Source: Galbitalea soli (lineage in GTDB: Bacteria; Actinomycetota; Actinomycetes; Actinomycetales; Microbacteriaceae). Taken from it: a stretch of DNA of 64,000 nucleotides. Made by a program: the position numbers and the translations under genes. How positions within the stretch are numbered: the stretch's first letter is position 1; each line of letters begins with the position of its first letter. Below, piece by piece: positions 1-9,087 of the stretch. Under the pieces are notes generated by a model. It saw only the letters and a list, made by a program, of their open reading frames with translations. It did not search any database and was not told where the DNA came from. The stretch is from assembly GCF_010686725.1 (NCBI RefSeq), contig NZ_JAAGWZ010000002.1, positions 372,001 through 436,000 on the forward strand, in the 5' to 3' direction.

Positions 1-198
1 CGCCGCCTGGCTCACGACCGGCAGCTCGAAGCTGCCCGGCACGCGCACCTCGGTGACCTCGACGTTCGCCTCCGCGAGCGCGGCGCGGGCGCCCGCGAGC
101 AGCCCGTTCGTGATCTCCTCGTGCCACTGGCCGGCGACGATCGTCACCTTCAGGCCCGTTCCGTCCAGCCGGATGCTGGGCGCACCGTCTCCGCTCAT
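1..198 (-). CDS. ribH: 6,7-dimethyl-8-ribityllumazine synthase (partial, C-terminus beyond window)
   Basis: Lumazine synthase condenses the RibA/RibD-derived pyrimidine with the RibB product in the penultimate step of riboflavin synthesis. The first 66 residues are present, with the family's N-terminal strand (KVTIVAGQWHEEI) and the PGSFELP substrate-binding motif; the rest lies off the left edge. The ATG overlaps the ribBA stop as ATGA, so it is translationally coupled as the last visible gene of the rib operon. Identity rests on motifs plus operon position. Confidence 0.93.
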   Translation of the reverse strand, partial: MSGDGAPSIRLDGTGLKVTIVAGQWHEEITNGLLAGARAALAEANVEVTEVRVPGSFELPVVSQAA

Positions 199-1481
199 GC
201 GTCGTTTCCTTTCTGTCCGGCCACGACGCGGTCGTCGAGCTCGGTGGTGTCGGGGAGGACGTGACCCATACGGTCGCGCTTCGCCTCCAGGTAGGCCTCG
301 TTGTACTCGTTGACCCCGACCACGAGCGGCACCCGGTCGAGCACGGTGATGCCGCGCTCCTCGAGCTGACGCAGCTTCTCGGGGTTGTTGGTGATCGCGC
401 GAACGCGCGAGATGCCGAGATCGTCGAGGATCGCGACCGCGGCGCCGTAGTCACGGCCGTCGGCCGGGAAGCCGAGCGCGAGGTTCGCATCGAGGGTGTC
501 GAGGCCGTCCTCCTGCAGGCGGTAGGCCTTCAGCTTGTTGATGAGCCCGATCCCGCGCCCCTCGTGGCCCCGCATGTAGATCACGACCCCGCCCTCGGCG
601 TGGATCGCGTCGAGCGCGGCGTCCAGCTGCGGACCGCACTCGCACTTCTCCGAGCCGAACACCTCGCCGGTGACGCACTCCGAGTGCACCCGCAGGAGGG
701 TGCCGTCGGTGGGGCTGCCGGAGAGGATCGCGAGGTGGTCGGCGCCGGTCATCCGGTCGCGGTAGGCGCGGAACCGGAATCGCCCGTGCTCCGTGGGCAC
801 CGTCGTCTCGACCTCGAAGATGACGCGCGAGCTCTCGGGGATCTCGACCGCGAGCGGCACCTCCTCGTGCGGGTGGCACTCGTTGAGGTAGTCGATGAGG
901 GCCGCGATCGTCACGACGGGCAGCTCGTTCGCCTCGCCCAGCTCGATGAGGCCGGGCAGGCGCATCATCTCGCCGTCCTCCGCGACGATCTCGCCGATCG
1001 CCGCGACCGGGGTGAGGCCGGCGAGCTTCAGCAGGTCGATCGCGGCCTCGGTGTGACCCGCGCGCACCCGGACCCCGCCGTCCGCAGCGCGGAGCGGCAG
1101 GATATGACCGGGACGGTTGAGGCTGGCCGGCGTCGAGCCCATGTCGGCGAGCACGCGCAGGGTGTGCGCACGATCGGCCGCGCTGATGCCCGTGCTGAGG
1201 CGGTCGGAGGCGTCCACGGTGATCGTGTAGGCGGTGCCGAGCGGATCCTGGTTGTCGGAGACCATCAGCGGGAGTTCAAGGCGATCCGCGATCTCATTCG
1301 TCATGGGCGCGCAGATGAAGCCGGAGGTGTTGCGGATCGTCCAGGCCAGCCACTCCTGCGTCGCGGACTCGGCGGCGAGGATGACATCGCCCTCGTTCTC
1401 GCGACTCTCGTTGTCGGCCACGATGACGGGTCGGCCGGCGCGCAGGGCGTCCAGCGCGGCGGGGATCTCGGCGAGGCTCAC
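195..1481 (-). CDS. ribBA: Bifunctional 3,4-dihydroxy-2-butanone-4-phosphate synthase / GTP cyclohydrolase II
   Basis: Makes both riboflavin precursors: the N-terminal half (about residues 1-200) converts ribulose-5-phosphate to dihydroxybutanone phosphate, and the C-terminal half opens GTP. Visible motifs are DNESRENEGD (acidic metal loop of RibB), the RibB/RibA junction, the zinc-binding cysteines of GTP cyclohydrolase II in GSEKCECGPQLD, and RGHEGRGIGL. The length, 428 residues, is normal for the fusion. The GTG start at 1481 overlaps the ribE stop as GTGA and gives the expected N-terminus SLAEIPAALDAL. A longer in-frame upstream extension lies inside ribE and was rejected. Confidence 0.95.
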   Translation of the reverse strand: MSLAEIPAALDALRAGRPVIVADNESRENEGDVILAAESATQEWLAWTIRNTSGFICAPMTNEIADRLELPLMVSDNQDPLGTAYTITVDASDRLSTGISAADRAHTLRVLADMGSTPASLNRPGHILPLRAADGGVRVRAGHTEAAIDLLKLAGLTPVAAIGEIVAEDGEMMRLPGLIELGEANELPVVTIAALIDYLNECHPHEEVPLAVEIPESSRVIFEVETTVPTEHGRFRFRAYRDRMTGADHLAILSGSPTDGTLLRVHSECVTGEVFGSEKCECGPQLDAALDAIHAEGGVVIYMRGHEGRGIGLINKLKAYRLQEDGLDTLDANLALGFPADGRDYGAAVAILDDLGISRVRAITNNPEKLRQLEERGITVLDRVPLVVGVNEYNEAYLEAKRDRMGHVLPDTTELDDRVVAGQKGNDA

Positions 1482-2191
1482 AGGAGCACCCCCTCGGTGT
1501 CGCGGGCGGCGGCGGGCGCGCCCTGGGTGTCGTGGGCGGCGGGGTGCACGCCCTGAGTGTCGTGGGCGGCGGGGTGCACGTCCTGAGTGGAGAACGCGGT
1601 CAGGCGCTCGACCTGGCGAGCCAGGACATCCGTCTCGATGTTCACGGCGTCGCCGACGGCCTTCGCGCCGAGCGTCGTGGCGGTGAGGGTCTCGGGAATC
1701 AGCGACACCTCGAACCACGCCTCCGCCTCGCCGGGCTCGCTGACGTCGCTCACCGTGAGCGAGACGCCGTCGACGGCGATCGAGCCCTTGCGGGTGACGA
1801 GCGGGGCGTGCACGGGGTCGAGGGAGAAGCGCAGCACGCGCCACGCGCTGCCCGGGGTCGAGGCGAGCAGGATGCTCGTGCCGTCGATGTGCCCCTGCAC
1901 GATGTGCCCGCCGATGCGGTCGCCGACCTTCGCGGCGCGCTCCAGATTCACCCGGGTGCCGGGCGCCAGGTTCGCGATGGTGCTCTGCGCGATGGTCTCG
2001 GCCATCACGTCGGCGGTGAACCAGTCGGCGCCCTGGTCGATGACCGTGAGGCAGACTCCGCTGACGGAGATGGAGTCGCCGTGGCGGGCATCCGAGACCG
2101 CGATGGGGCCGCGGACGGTGAGGCGCGCCGCGTCGGCCGTCGGCTCCCAGCGCACCACCTCGCCGAGTTCTTCGATGATTCCGGTGAACAT
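1478..2191 (-). CDS. ribE: Riboflavin synthase alpha chain with a repetitive C-terminal tail
   Basis: Dismutates two lumazines to riboflavin. The start MFTGIIEELGEV is the family signature, and two lumazine-binding barrels follow (about 1-95 and 96-195), each with its conserved GHIVQGH- or SGVCLT-type motif. A usual riboflavin synthase ends near residue 200. Here about 37 extra residues form a tandem decapeptide repeat (HPAAHDTQGV-like, two good copies plus flanking degenerate ones), encoded by a 30-base minisatellite. The tail is unlikely to be catalytic. Second gene of the rib operon, two bases after the ribD stop and overlapping ribBA. Confidence 0.95.
   Translation of the reverse strand: MFTGIIEELGEVVRWEPTADAARLTVRGPIAVSDARHGDSISVSGVCLTVIDQGADWFTADVMAETIAQSTIANLAPGTRVNLERAAKVGDRIGGHIVQGHIDGTSILLASTPGSAWRVLRFSLDPVHAPLVTRKGSIAVDGVSLTVSDVSEPGEAEAWFEVSLIPETLTATTLGAKAVGDAVNIETDVLARQVERLTAFSTQDVHPAAHDTQGVHPAAHDTQGAPAAARDTEGVLL
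1491..1590. repeat. 30-base minisatellite inside the 3' end of ribE
   Basis: Two near-identical 30-base units (1521-1550 and 1551-1580) differ at one position; a degenerate unit precedes them (1491-1520) and a partial unit follows. The period is a multiple of three, so unit gain or loss would keep ribE in frame and change the length of its C-terminal tail. Confidence 0.9.
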
Positions 2192-2193
2192 GA

Positions 2194-3345
2194 CTACCTG
2201 CTTCCTGCCCGCGTGTGCTGCGGGCTGGCGGAGTCGGCGCGGGATGGCGCCGGGGTTTCGGGGGCGGCGGGTGCCGCGGGGTCGTGGGCGGCGGGCGCTG
2301 CGGTGTCGGGCGCGGGTACCGTGGGGTCGTAGGCGGGTGCCGGGCGCGCCACGATCAGGAGGTCGCCGCCCAGCTCCTCCACTCCGGTGATGGTCAGCCG
2401 GTGGATGCCCGCCATGGTGTCGACGCCCAGCTCGCCGATCGCGAGGCGAGGGCCGCCCAGCAGGGCGGGGGCGAGGTAGATGAGCAGTTCATCCGCGAGA
2501 CCGGCGGCGACCACCGCGGTCGCGAGCGTCGGCCCGCCCTCCACGAAAACGCGACGGATGCCCCGCTCATAGAGCTCGTGCAGGATGGCCGCGACGTCGC
2601 GGTGGTGTGTCTCGAGCAGGCCCGCCGGATGCGCGCGCAGCCGCGCCCCGAGCGGCACCGCGCGCTCACCGACCACGACCGGGAGGGGCTGGTGGGCGAG
2701 CAGCTCGCCACCGTCGCCGCGCGCGGTCAGCGAGGGGTCGTCGGCGAGGACGGTGCCCGTGCCGACCAGGATCGCGTCGCTCGCCTCGCGCTGCTCGTGC
2801 ACCCGCTGGCGGGCCGCGGTACCGGTGATCCACTGGCTGGAGCCGTCGGCGGCGGCGATGCGACCGTCGAGGGTCGACGCCCACTTCACCGACACGAACG
2901 GCCGGCCCAGGCGCGTGGCGGTCAGCCAGGCGCGCAGAAACTCGGCGGCCTCCGCCCCGAGCACGCCACCGGTGGCCGGGATGCCCGCCTCACGCAGGCG
3001 TGCCGCCCCGCCGCCCGCCGCCGGGCTGGGGTCCGCGACCGCGAAGAACACCTCGGCCACGCCCGCGGCGATGAGCGCCTCCGAACACGGCCCGGTGCGC
3101 CCGGTGTGGTTGCAGGGTTCGAGGGTGACGACCGCGGTCAGTCCGCGGGCGTCCGCCACCTTCGACAGCGCGTCGATCTCGGCGTGGGGGGTGCCGGCGC
3201 CGTGGTGCCAGCCCTCGGCGACGACGGTGCCGTCCGCCGCGAGCAGCACGCAGCCCACCTGCGGGTTGCCGCCGGTGACCGGGCCGCGGGACGCGAGCGC
3301 GAGCGCGCGGCGCATGGCCTGCTCGATTGTCGCCCTGTCGGTCAT
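2194..3345 (-). CDS. ribD: Bifunctional diaminohydroxyphosphoribosylaminopyrimidine deaminase / 5-amino-6-ribosylaminouracil reductase
   Basis: Catalyses the deamination and reduction steps after GTP cyclohydrolase II. The N-terminal deaminase domain (about 1-150) has the zinc motif HAEIDAL and PCNHTGRTGPC; the C-terminal reductase domain (about 150-330) begins PFVSVKWASTLDGRIA and contains FVEGGPTLA. The last about 50 residues are an Ala/Pro/Asp low-complexity tail absent from typical RibD. The ATG at 3345 begins MTDRATIEQAMRRAL just before the deaminase fold; the open frame runs further upstream into the riboswitch leader and was not used. First gene of the rib operon, about 70 bases downstream of the FMN riboswitch. 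Confidence 0.94.
   Translation of the reverse strand: MTDRATIEQAMRRALALASRGPVTGGNPQVGCVLLAADGTVVAEGWHHGAGTPHAEIDALSKVADARGLTAVVTLEPCNHTGRTGPCSEALIAAGVAEVFFAVADPSPAAGGGAARLREAGIPATGGVLGAEAAEFLRAWLTATRLGRPFVSVKWASTLDGRIAAADGSSQWITGTAARQRVHEQREASDAILVGTGTVLADDPSLTARGDGGELLAHQPLPVVVGERAVPLGARLRAHPAGLLETHHRDVAAILHELYERGIRRVFVEGGPTLATAVVAAGLADELLIYLAPALLGGPRLAIGELGVDTMAGIHRLTITGVEELGGDLLIVARPAPAYDPTVPAPDTAAPAAHDPAAPAAPETPAPSRADSASPQHTRAGSR
2221..2345. repeat. GC-rich degenerate repeat in the 3' end of ribD
   Basis: Imperfect repeats built around GTCGTGGGCGGCGGG and related words encode the Ala/Pro/Asp tail of RibD. The same word occurs in the ribE 3' minisatellite, so the two tails look related at DNA level. 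Confidence 0.6.
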
Positions 3346-3415
3346 CCGGTCCTCATTCGATGAGTCTCCGGGTACGGTCAGGCGCGACCAGGTGCACGGC
3401 AGAGCCCTGCACCTC

Positions 3416-3547
3416 GTGCTTCCTCCCATCCGGACTTTAACCGTCGGTCCCGGAGTTTCACCGAGTCAACCGCGTGGGACTTGCGCCCGTCAGCGGCTCG
3501 TGGACTATCACCACCGGTTCGGACTTACACCGACCCCGGAGCACGTT
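3416..3547 (-). promoter_or_regulatory. FMN riboswitch (RFN element)
   Basis: Read on the minus strand, the leader contains the conserved RFN blocks in order: GGGGTCGGTGTAAGTCC, GAACCGGTGGT, AGTCC, GGTGAAACTCCGG, ACCGACGGTTAAAGTCCGGAT and a final GGGAGGAAG. These are the hallmark junction sequences of the FMN aptamer. It sits in the untranslated leader of ribD, so flavin mononucleotide should repress the rib operon. The expression platform between 3346 and 3415 was not resolved; GGTGCAGGGC/GCCGTGCACC-type complementary segments there could sequester the ribosome site. Confidence 0.95.
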
Positions 3548-3559
3548 GCTTGCTACGAG

Positions 3560-3565
3560 TGTATA
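3560..3565 (-). promoter_or_regulatory. Candidate -10 box for the rib operon
   Basis: TATACA on the minus strand lies just upstream of the RFN element, placing transcription start a few bases before the aptamer. No convincing -35 hexamer was found at 16-18 bases. Confidence 0.35.
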
Positions 3566-4153
3566 GAACGCCCCCGTCGCGCGGATATTCCCACAGGATT
3601 CCCGTAACAAAACCGAAGGGTGGGGAGGGGCAGGGGGTCGCGCTCTCGGTCGCTTCCGGTCGCTCTCCCGGTCGCTCCTGGTCGCCCCCGGTCGTTCTCC
3701 CGGTCGCCCCCGGTCGCTCTCCCGGTTCGTATTGCAGGGCCGTGCGGCCCGCCTAGGTGGCCGGCCTCCGGCTGCGCCCGCCCGCCCGTCCTGCCGCTCC
3801 CTGCTCCCACTGCACAGTTTGCAGGATTGGGAAAGGGTGGCCGGCCCGAGCCGGCCTCGCCTCCCGCATTGCGGGCGGGGCTCGCACGACGACGCCGATC
3901 TCGAGCTACCTGCGATCCTGCATTGTGCACCGGCGGATGCGGTGCGTCACGCGAGGGCGGGACGAGCAGACTCACCCCTGCGGAAGCATGCTGGTCGACC
4001 TCGCTGCCCTGCTCCTGCATCGTGTGCTGCACTGCCGGGAGGTGGGGCGGGCGGGGTGAGCCGGTCATCCACAGCCGGTGGATCGGGCAGAGAATCCACA
4101 GCTCGACGTCCGCCGCACCGCTGGGCGCCGCGCAGTGCTCATGATGCGTGGGC
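3566..4153. other. 588-base non-coding, repeat-rich stretch between the rib leader and the AbiEi/DUF559-like gene
   Basis: No open frame here has actinobacterial coding character; the frames that cross it are low-complexity Arg/Pro/Gly. It holds a short-period tandem repeat (3647-3727) and several diverged copies of a motif around CACAATGCAGG in both orientations (near 3731-3743, 3815-3826, 3912-3930, 4015-4022), related to the inverted repeat on the other side of the neighbouring gene. Confidence 0.7.
3647..3727. repeat. 11-12 base tandem repeat (CGGTCGCTCTCC-like)
   Basis: About seven imperfect units of 10-12 bases built on GGTCGCTCTCC / GGTCGCCCCC. The pattern is visible by eye, with substitutions and one-base length changes between units. 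Confidence 0.85.
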
Positions 4154-5011
4154 ATGAAGGGGATACGCGACCTGAGGGCTGGGCAGGTCTTCCATCGCGC
4201 CCAACTCCGCGCCGCCGGCCTCAGCGGCCGAGCGATCGCGGCTGCGGTTCGCTCGGGAACCATCATTCGGGGACGCCGCGATCACTACGTGCTGCCCGCG
4301 AGCGATCCGCACCTCATCGAGGCCGTCATCGTCGGCGGCGTGATGGGATGCACCAGCGCACTTCAGGCAGCGGGCGTGTTCGTCGGCGACTCGACTCGAT
4401 GCCATATCCATGTCGCGCCCCACGCGTCCCGCTTGCGCCGCGCCACCTCGCGACCCCGAAATGAGGCGGAGCCGGTCATCCACTGGGATGAGACGAGATG
4501 GCGAGGCGCGACGAGCGCAGCCGTTTCCCTGTCCGATGCCCTCGCCAAATCGCTGCAGTGCCAGAGCCGATGGGAGTCCGTCGCGACATTCGACAGTGCC
4601 CTGCACCTCGGGCTCGTTTCGCGGCGACGGGTCGAGGCGATCCTGCGCACCGTCGCGCCGCCGTATCGCGACCTGGGTGCACTATTGGACCCCCGGGCCG
4701 AATCGGGGCCCGAGTCGATCCTCAGGATGATCGTGACCGAGGCCGGGCTCCGCACCCGATTGCAGGTCACCTTCCCCGGAGTGGGCCGGGTCGACATGGT
4801 AGTCGAGGGCTGTGTCGTGGTGGAGGCCGATAGTCGACTCGCGCATGACGGCTGGGAGCACCACGTGCGGGATCGCGGACGCGACCTCGCGCTCGCGCGA
4901 CTCGGCATGCCGAGCCTGCGACCGAGCTACCAGCACATCATGCACGCTCCGGGAGATGTTGCCGCCGCGGTGGTCGAGTTGGTGCGAACGGTTCGCGGCA
5001 ACGCGCGCTGA
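4154..5011 (+). CDS. AbiEi-like winged-helix protein with C-terminal DUF559/Vsr-type nuclease-like domain
   Basis: 285 residues. The N-terminal about 60 residues (DLRAGQVFHRAQLRAAGLSGRAIAAAVRSG) resemble the AbiEi-type antitoxin winged helix found in many actinobacterial orphan genes. The C-terminal part has the PD-(D/E)XK-like layout of DUF559 proteins: an ESGPES helix, GVGRVDMVV, then VVVEADSRLAHD. No AbiEii toxin gene is adjacent. ATG at 4154 was chosen; GTG at 4148 would add two residues, and no ribosome site is visible for either. Base composition is slightly lower in GC than its neighbours and related repeats lie on both sides, so it may be a transferred or mobile cargo gene. Catalytic activity is unproven. 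Confidence 0.75.
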   Translation: MKGIRDLRAGQVFHRAQLRAAGLSGRAIAAAVRSGTIIRGRRDHYVLPASDPHLIEAVIVGGVMGCTSALQAAGVFVGDSTRCHIHVAPHASRLRRATSRPRNEAEPVIHWDETRWRGATSAAVSLSDALAKSLQCQSRWESVATFDSALHLGLVSRRRVEAILRTVAPPYRDLGALLDPRAESGPESILRMIVTEAGLRTRLQVTFPGVGRVDMVVEGCVVVEADSRLAHDGWEHHVRDRGRDLALARLGMPSLRPSYQHIMHAPGDVAAAVVELVRTVRGNAR

Positions 5012-5013
5012 GT

Positions 5014-5035
5014 CGCGGTTCACAATGCAGGGCCG
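5014..5035 (+). repeat. Left arm of a perfect 22-base inverted repeat
   Basis: CGCGGTTCACAATGCAGGGC followed by CG; its exact reverse complement is at 5161-5182. The arm begins three bases after the stop codon of the AbiEi/DUF559-like gene. Confidence 0.95.
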
Positions 5036-5160
5036 TCGGTGCGCACGAGTGGCGGACGCCGTCCCATCTGAGGTTGTGTGGCTGCGACGCCGGCAAGAAC
5101 CCGGGGCCCAAGAGACTGACTCGCGAACGCCGGGTCGGGTTCAGGGATGTTAGACCGCGC

Positions 5161-5182
5161 CGGCCCTGCATTGTGAACCGCG
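5161..5182 (-). repeat. Right arm of the 22-base inverted repeat
   Basis: Perfect reverse complement of 5014-5035, with 125 bases between the arms. The whole 169-base unit lies between the convergent AbiEi/DUF559-like gene and trpS. It could be a small palindrome-ended element or a large stem-loop; no target-site duplication is evident. Confidence 0.95.
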
Positions 5183-5268
5183 GGGGGCGACGGGGGTGAA
5201 GGGGGACGGCCGGGAAGGGCAGGGGGAGGGCGGAGCAGGGAACGCGCGGGGCCGGGGCGGCCCGGCCG

Positions 5269-7169
<1,901 letters not shown>

Positions 7170-7176
7170 GTCGAGA

Positions 7177-7182
7177 AGTTTA
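7177..7182 (-). promoter_or_regulatory. -10 box, leaderless promoter of exoA
   Basis: TAAACT on the minus strand, 7 bases before the ATG at 7169, matching the TANNNT-plus-6-8-bases pattern seen at many starts in this window. Confidence 0.6.
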
Positions 7183-7198
7183 CCGGCGGCCTCCGACG

Positions 7199-8179
7199 TC
7201 AGGATGCCCGCGTGAGCCGCGCCCGCTCGCGCCTGCTGAGCACGGGGGCGATGGTCAGGCCGCGGTCGTGCATCCCGACGGCGATCCAGGAGGCGGCGAG
7301 CAGGATCACCTGGCACACCACGTTGAAGAAGATCAGCAGTCCGAGGATCACCGCGAAGGAGGCCAGCAGCGGATTGCTCTTCGACACCCCGAGCAGGGTG
7401 CCGCCGGCGACCTTGAGGATGCCCAGCGCCGCTGCCCCGATCAGCACGCCGCCGCGCATCCGCCGCGTCGTCAGGTGCGCCCCGGAGAGCACGCGATAGA
7501 GCGCCCCGAGGGTGGCCGCGTCGAGCGCGAACATCACGGCGAGGGTCACCACGCGGCCGAGGATGTTGCCCGGCACGCTCGTGGGCGAGATGCCGATGAG
7601 CCCGAGCAGCGCGCCCGTCGCCGCCGAGCCCGCCACGGAGAGCGCGGCGGAGATCACGAGGACGAGCGCGAAGCCGAGCGCGATCGCCAGGTCGCGGAGT
7701 TTCTGGAGGGCGAACGGCGTCGTCTCCTGGGGCAGCCCGAAGATGATGCGCACGGCCGCCCGCGCGGAGGCGAGCCAGCCGATCGCGGTGACGAGCACGC
7801 CGACGAGCGCGATCGCGCCGGTCCAGCCGATCACCCCCGCGTTCAGCAGCGTGGTGGGGTCGATCGCGCCGTTCGACGTCGGCGTCGCCTTGATGAGGCC
7901 GGGGATGGCGGAGGAGAGCAGCGCGATGATCGGCTGCTGCAGCGCGGCATTGCCGGCGACGATGAGGCCGGCGATCGAGAACCCGACCCAGAGCGCCGCG
8001 AACACCGCGAAGATCGCCTGGTAGGCGAGCCCGCTCGCGAGCAGCGGTCCCTGCGCACTCGCGTAGAACAGGAAGACGCGCACCGGGAACAGGCCCATGA
8101 CCCGGGCGACGACCCGCGCGAGCGGTCCGGCCGACGTCGGGGCGGGCTTCTGCGGCGTCGGCGTAGTCGGATCAGTCAT
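7199..8179 (-). CDS. YihY/BrkB family inner-membrane protein
   Basis: 326-residue membrane protein with the BrkB signature around LASGLAYQAIFAVFAALW and about six hydrophobic segments (near residues 40-75, 110-135, 155-180, 190-215, 225-250, 265-290). Cytoplasmic N- and C-termini are short and charged. The family is often called ribonuclease BN or virulence factor BrkB, but its biochemical role is unresolved. The ATG at 8179 has TAGGCT six bases upstream. It is followed on the same strand by exoA, 29 bases away. Confidence 0.88.
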   Translation of the reverse strand: MTDPTTPTPQKPAPTSAGPLARVVARVMGLFPVRVFLFYASAQGPLLASGLAYQAIFAVFAALWVGFSIAGLIVAGNAALQQPIIALLSSAIPGLIKATPTSNGAIDPTTLLNAGVIGWTGAIALVGVLVTAIGWLASARAAVRIIFGLPQETTPFALQKLRDLAIALGFALVLVISAALSVAGSAATGALLGLIGISPTSVPGNILGRVVTLAVMFALDAATLGALYRVLSGAHLTTRRMRGGVLIGAAALGILKVAGGTLLGVSKSNPLLASFAVILGLLIFFNVVCQVILLAASWIAVGMHDRGLTIAPVLSRRERARLTRAS

Positions 8180-8185
8180 CGATCC

Positions 8186-8191
8186 AGCCTA
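8186..8191 (-). promoter_or_regulatory. -10 box, leaderless promoter of the YihY/BrkB gene
   Basis: TAGGCT on the minus strand with a 6-base gap to the ATG at 8179. Confidence 0.55.
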
Positions 8192-8220
8192 ACCAGCGCG
8201 CCGGCGCCGCCCAGGGGGTT

Positions 8221-8328
8221 GCGGTGCAGGCCCCGCCGTGCGCGGGTGCGGTGCGGGCCCCGCCGTGCGCGGGTGGGGTGCGGGCCCCGCGGCGCGCAGA
8301 CCGGATGCGGGCTCCGCCGTGTGCGGGT
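8221..8328. repeat. About 27-base minisatellite directly downstream of sdhB
   Basis: Four units of 26-28 bases (8221-8247, 8248-8274, 8275-8300, 8301-8328) built around GGCCCCGCCGTGCGCGGGT. The first two differ at one position; the third and fourth are more diverged. It fills most of the gap between the sdhB stop and the yihY start. Confidence 0.9.
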
Positions 8329-8331
8329 CGG

Positions 8332-9087
8332 TCAGGCCTTGCCGCGGATGATCGCCGCCTTGACCTCGGCGATGGCCTTCGTCACCTCGATGCCGCGCGG
8401 GCAGGCATCCGTGCAGTTGAAGGTCGTGCGGCACCGCCACACGCCCTCCTTGTCGTTGAGGATGTCGAGTCGCACCTGGGCGCCCTCGTCGCGCGAGTCG
8501 AAGATGAAGCGGTGCGCGTTGACGATGGCGGCCGGACCGAAGTACTGGCCGTCCGTCCAGAACACGGGGCAGCTCGAGGTGCACGCGGCGCACAGGATGC
8601 ACTTCGTGGTCTCGTCAAAGCGGGCGCGCTGCGCGACCGACTGGATGCGCTCCTTCTCCGGCTTGGACGACGCGATGAGGAAGGGCTGGATCGACTTGTA
8701 CGACTCGAAGAACGGGTCCATGTCGACGATGAGGTCCTTCTCGAGTGGAAGGCCCTTGATGGCTTCGACGTAGATCGGCTTCGACAGGTCGAGGTCTTTG
8801 AGGAGCGTCTTGCAGGCGAGGCGGTTGCGGCCGTTGATGCGCATCGCGTCCGAGCCGCACACGCCGTGGGCGCAGCTGCGACGGAAGCTGAGCGAGCCGT
8901 CCTGCTCCCACTTGATCTTGTGCAGGGCATCCAGCACCCGGTCGGTGCCGTGCATGGTCACGTCGAAGTCCTGCCAGTACGGCTCGGCGTCCACCTCGGG
9001 GTCGTAGCGACGGATGATCAGGGTCGCGGTGAACGACGGGACCTCGGCCGGTGCGGTCGGCTGGCCCTCGAGAACTGCTGTGCTCAT
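8332..9087 (-). CDS. sdhB: Succinate dehydrogenase iron-sulfur subunit
   Basis: Carries the three Fe-S clusters that pass electrons from SdhA flavin to quinone. Visible ligands: SCAHGVCGSDAMRING with a later Cys for the 2Fe-2S cluster, CILCAACTSSCP for the 4Fe-4S cluster, and NCTDACPRGI for the 3Fe-4S cluster. 251 residues is normal. Its ATG overlaps the sdhA stop by one base (TGATG), and it is the last gene of sdhCDAB. Confidence 0.97.
   Translation of the reverse strand: MSTAVLEGQPTAPAEVPSFTATLIIRRYDPEVDAEPYWQDFDVTMHGTDRVLDALHKIKWEQDGSLSFRRSCAHGVCGSDAMRINGRNRLACKTLLKDLDLSKPIYVEAIKGLPLEKDLIVDMDPFFESYKSIQPFLIASSKPEKERIQSVAQRARFDETTKCILCAACTSSCPVFWTDGQYFGPAAIVNAHRFIFDSRDEGAQVRLDILNDKEGVWRCRTTFNCTDACPRGIEVTKAIAEVKAAIIRGKA

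Noticed and set aside
3553-4266. 237-codon minus-strand open frame between rib leader and the AbiEi-like gene
   Set aside because: Crosses the short-period repeat, gives low-complexity Arg/Gly/Pro sequence and is antisense to the real gene at its end.
5014-5182. Complete insertion sequence
   Set aside because: The inverted repeats enclose only 125 non-coding bases, no transposase and no evident target duplication; at most a small non-autonomous element.
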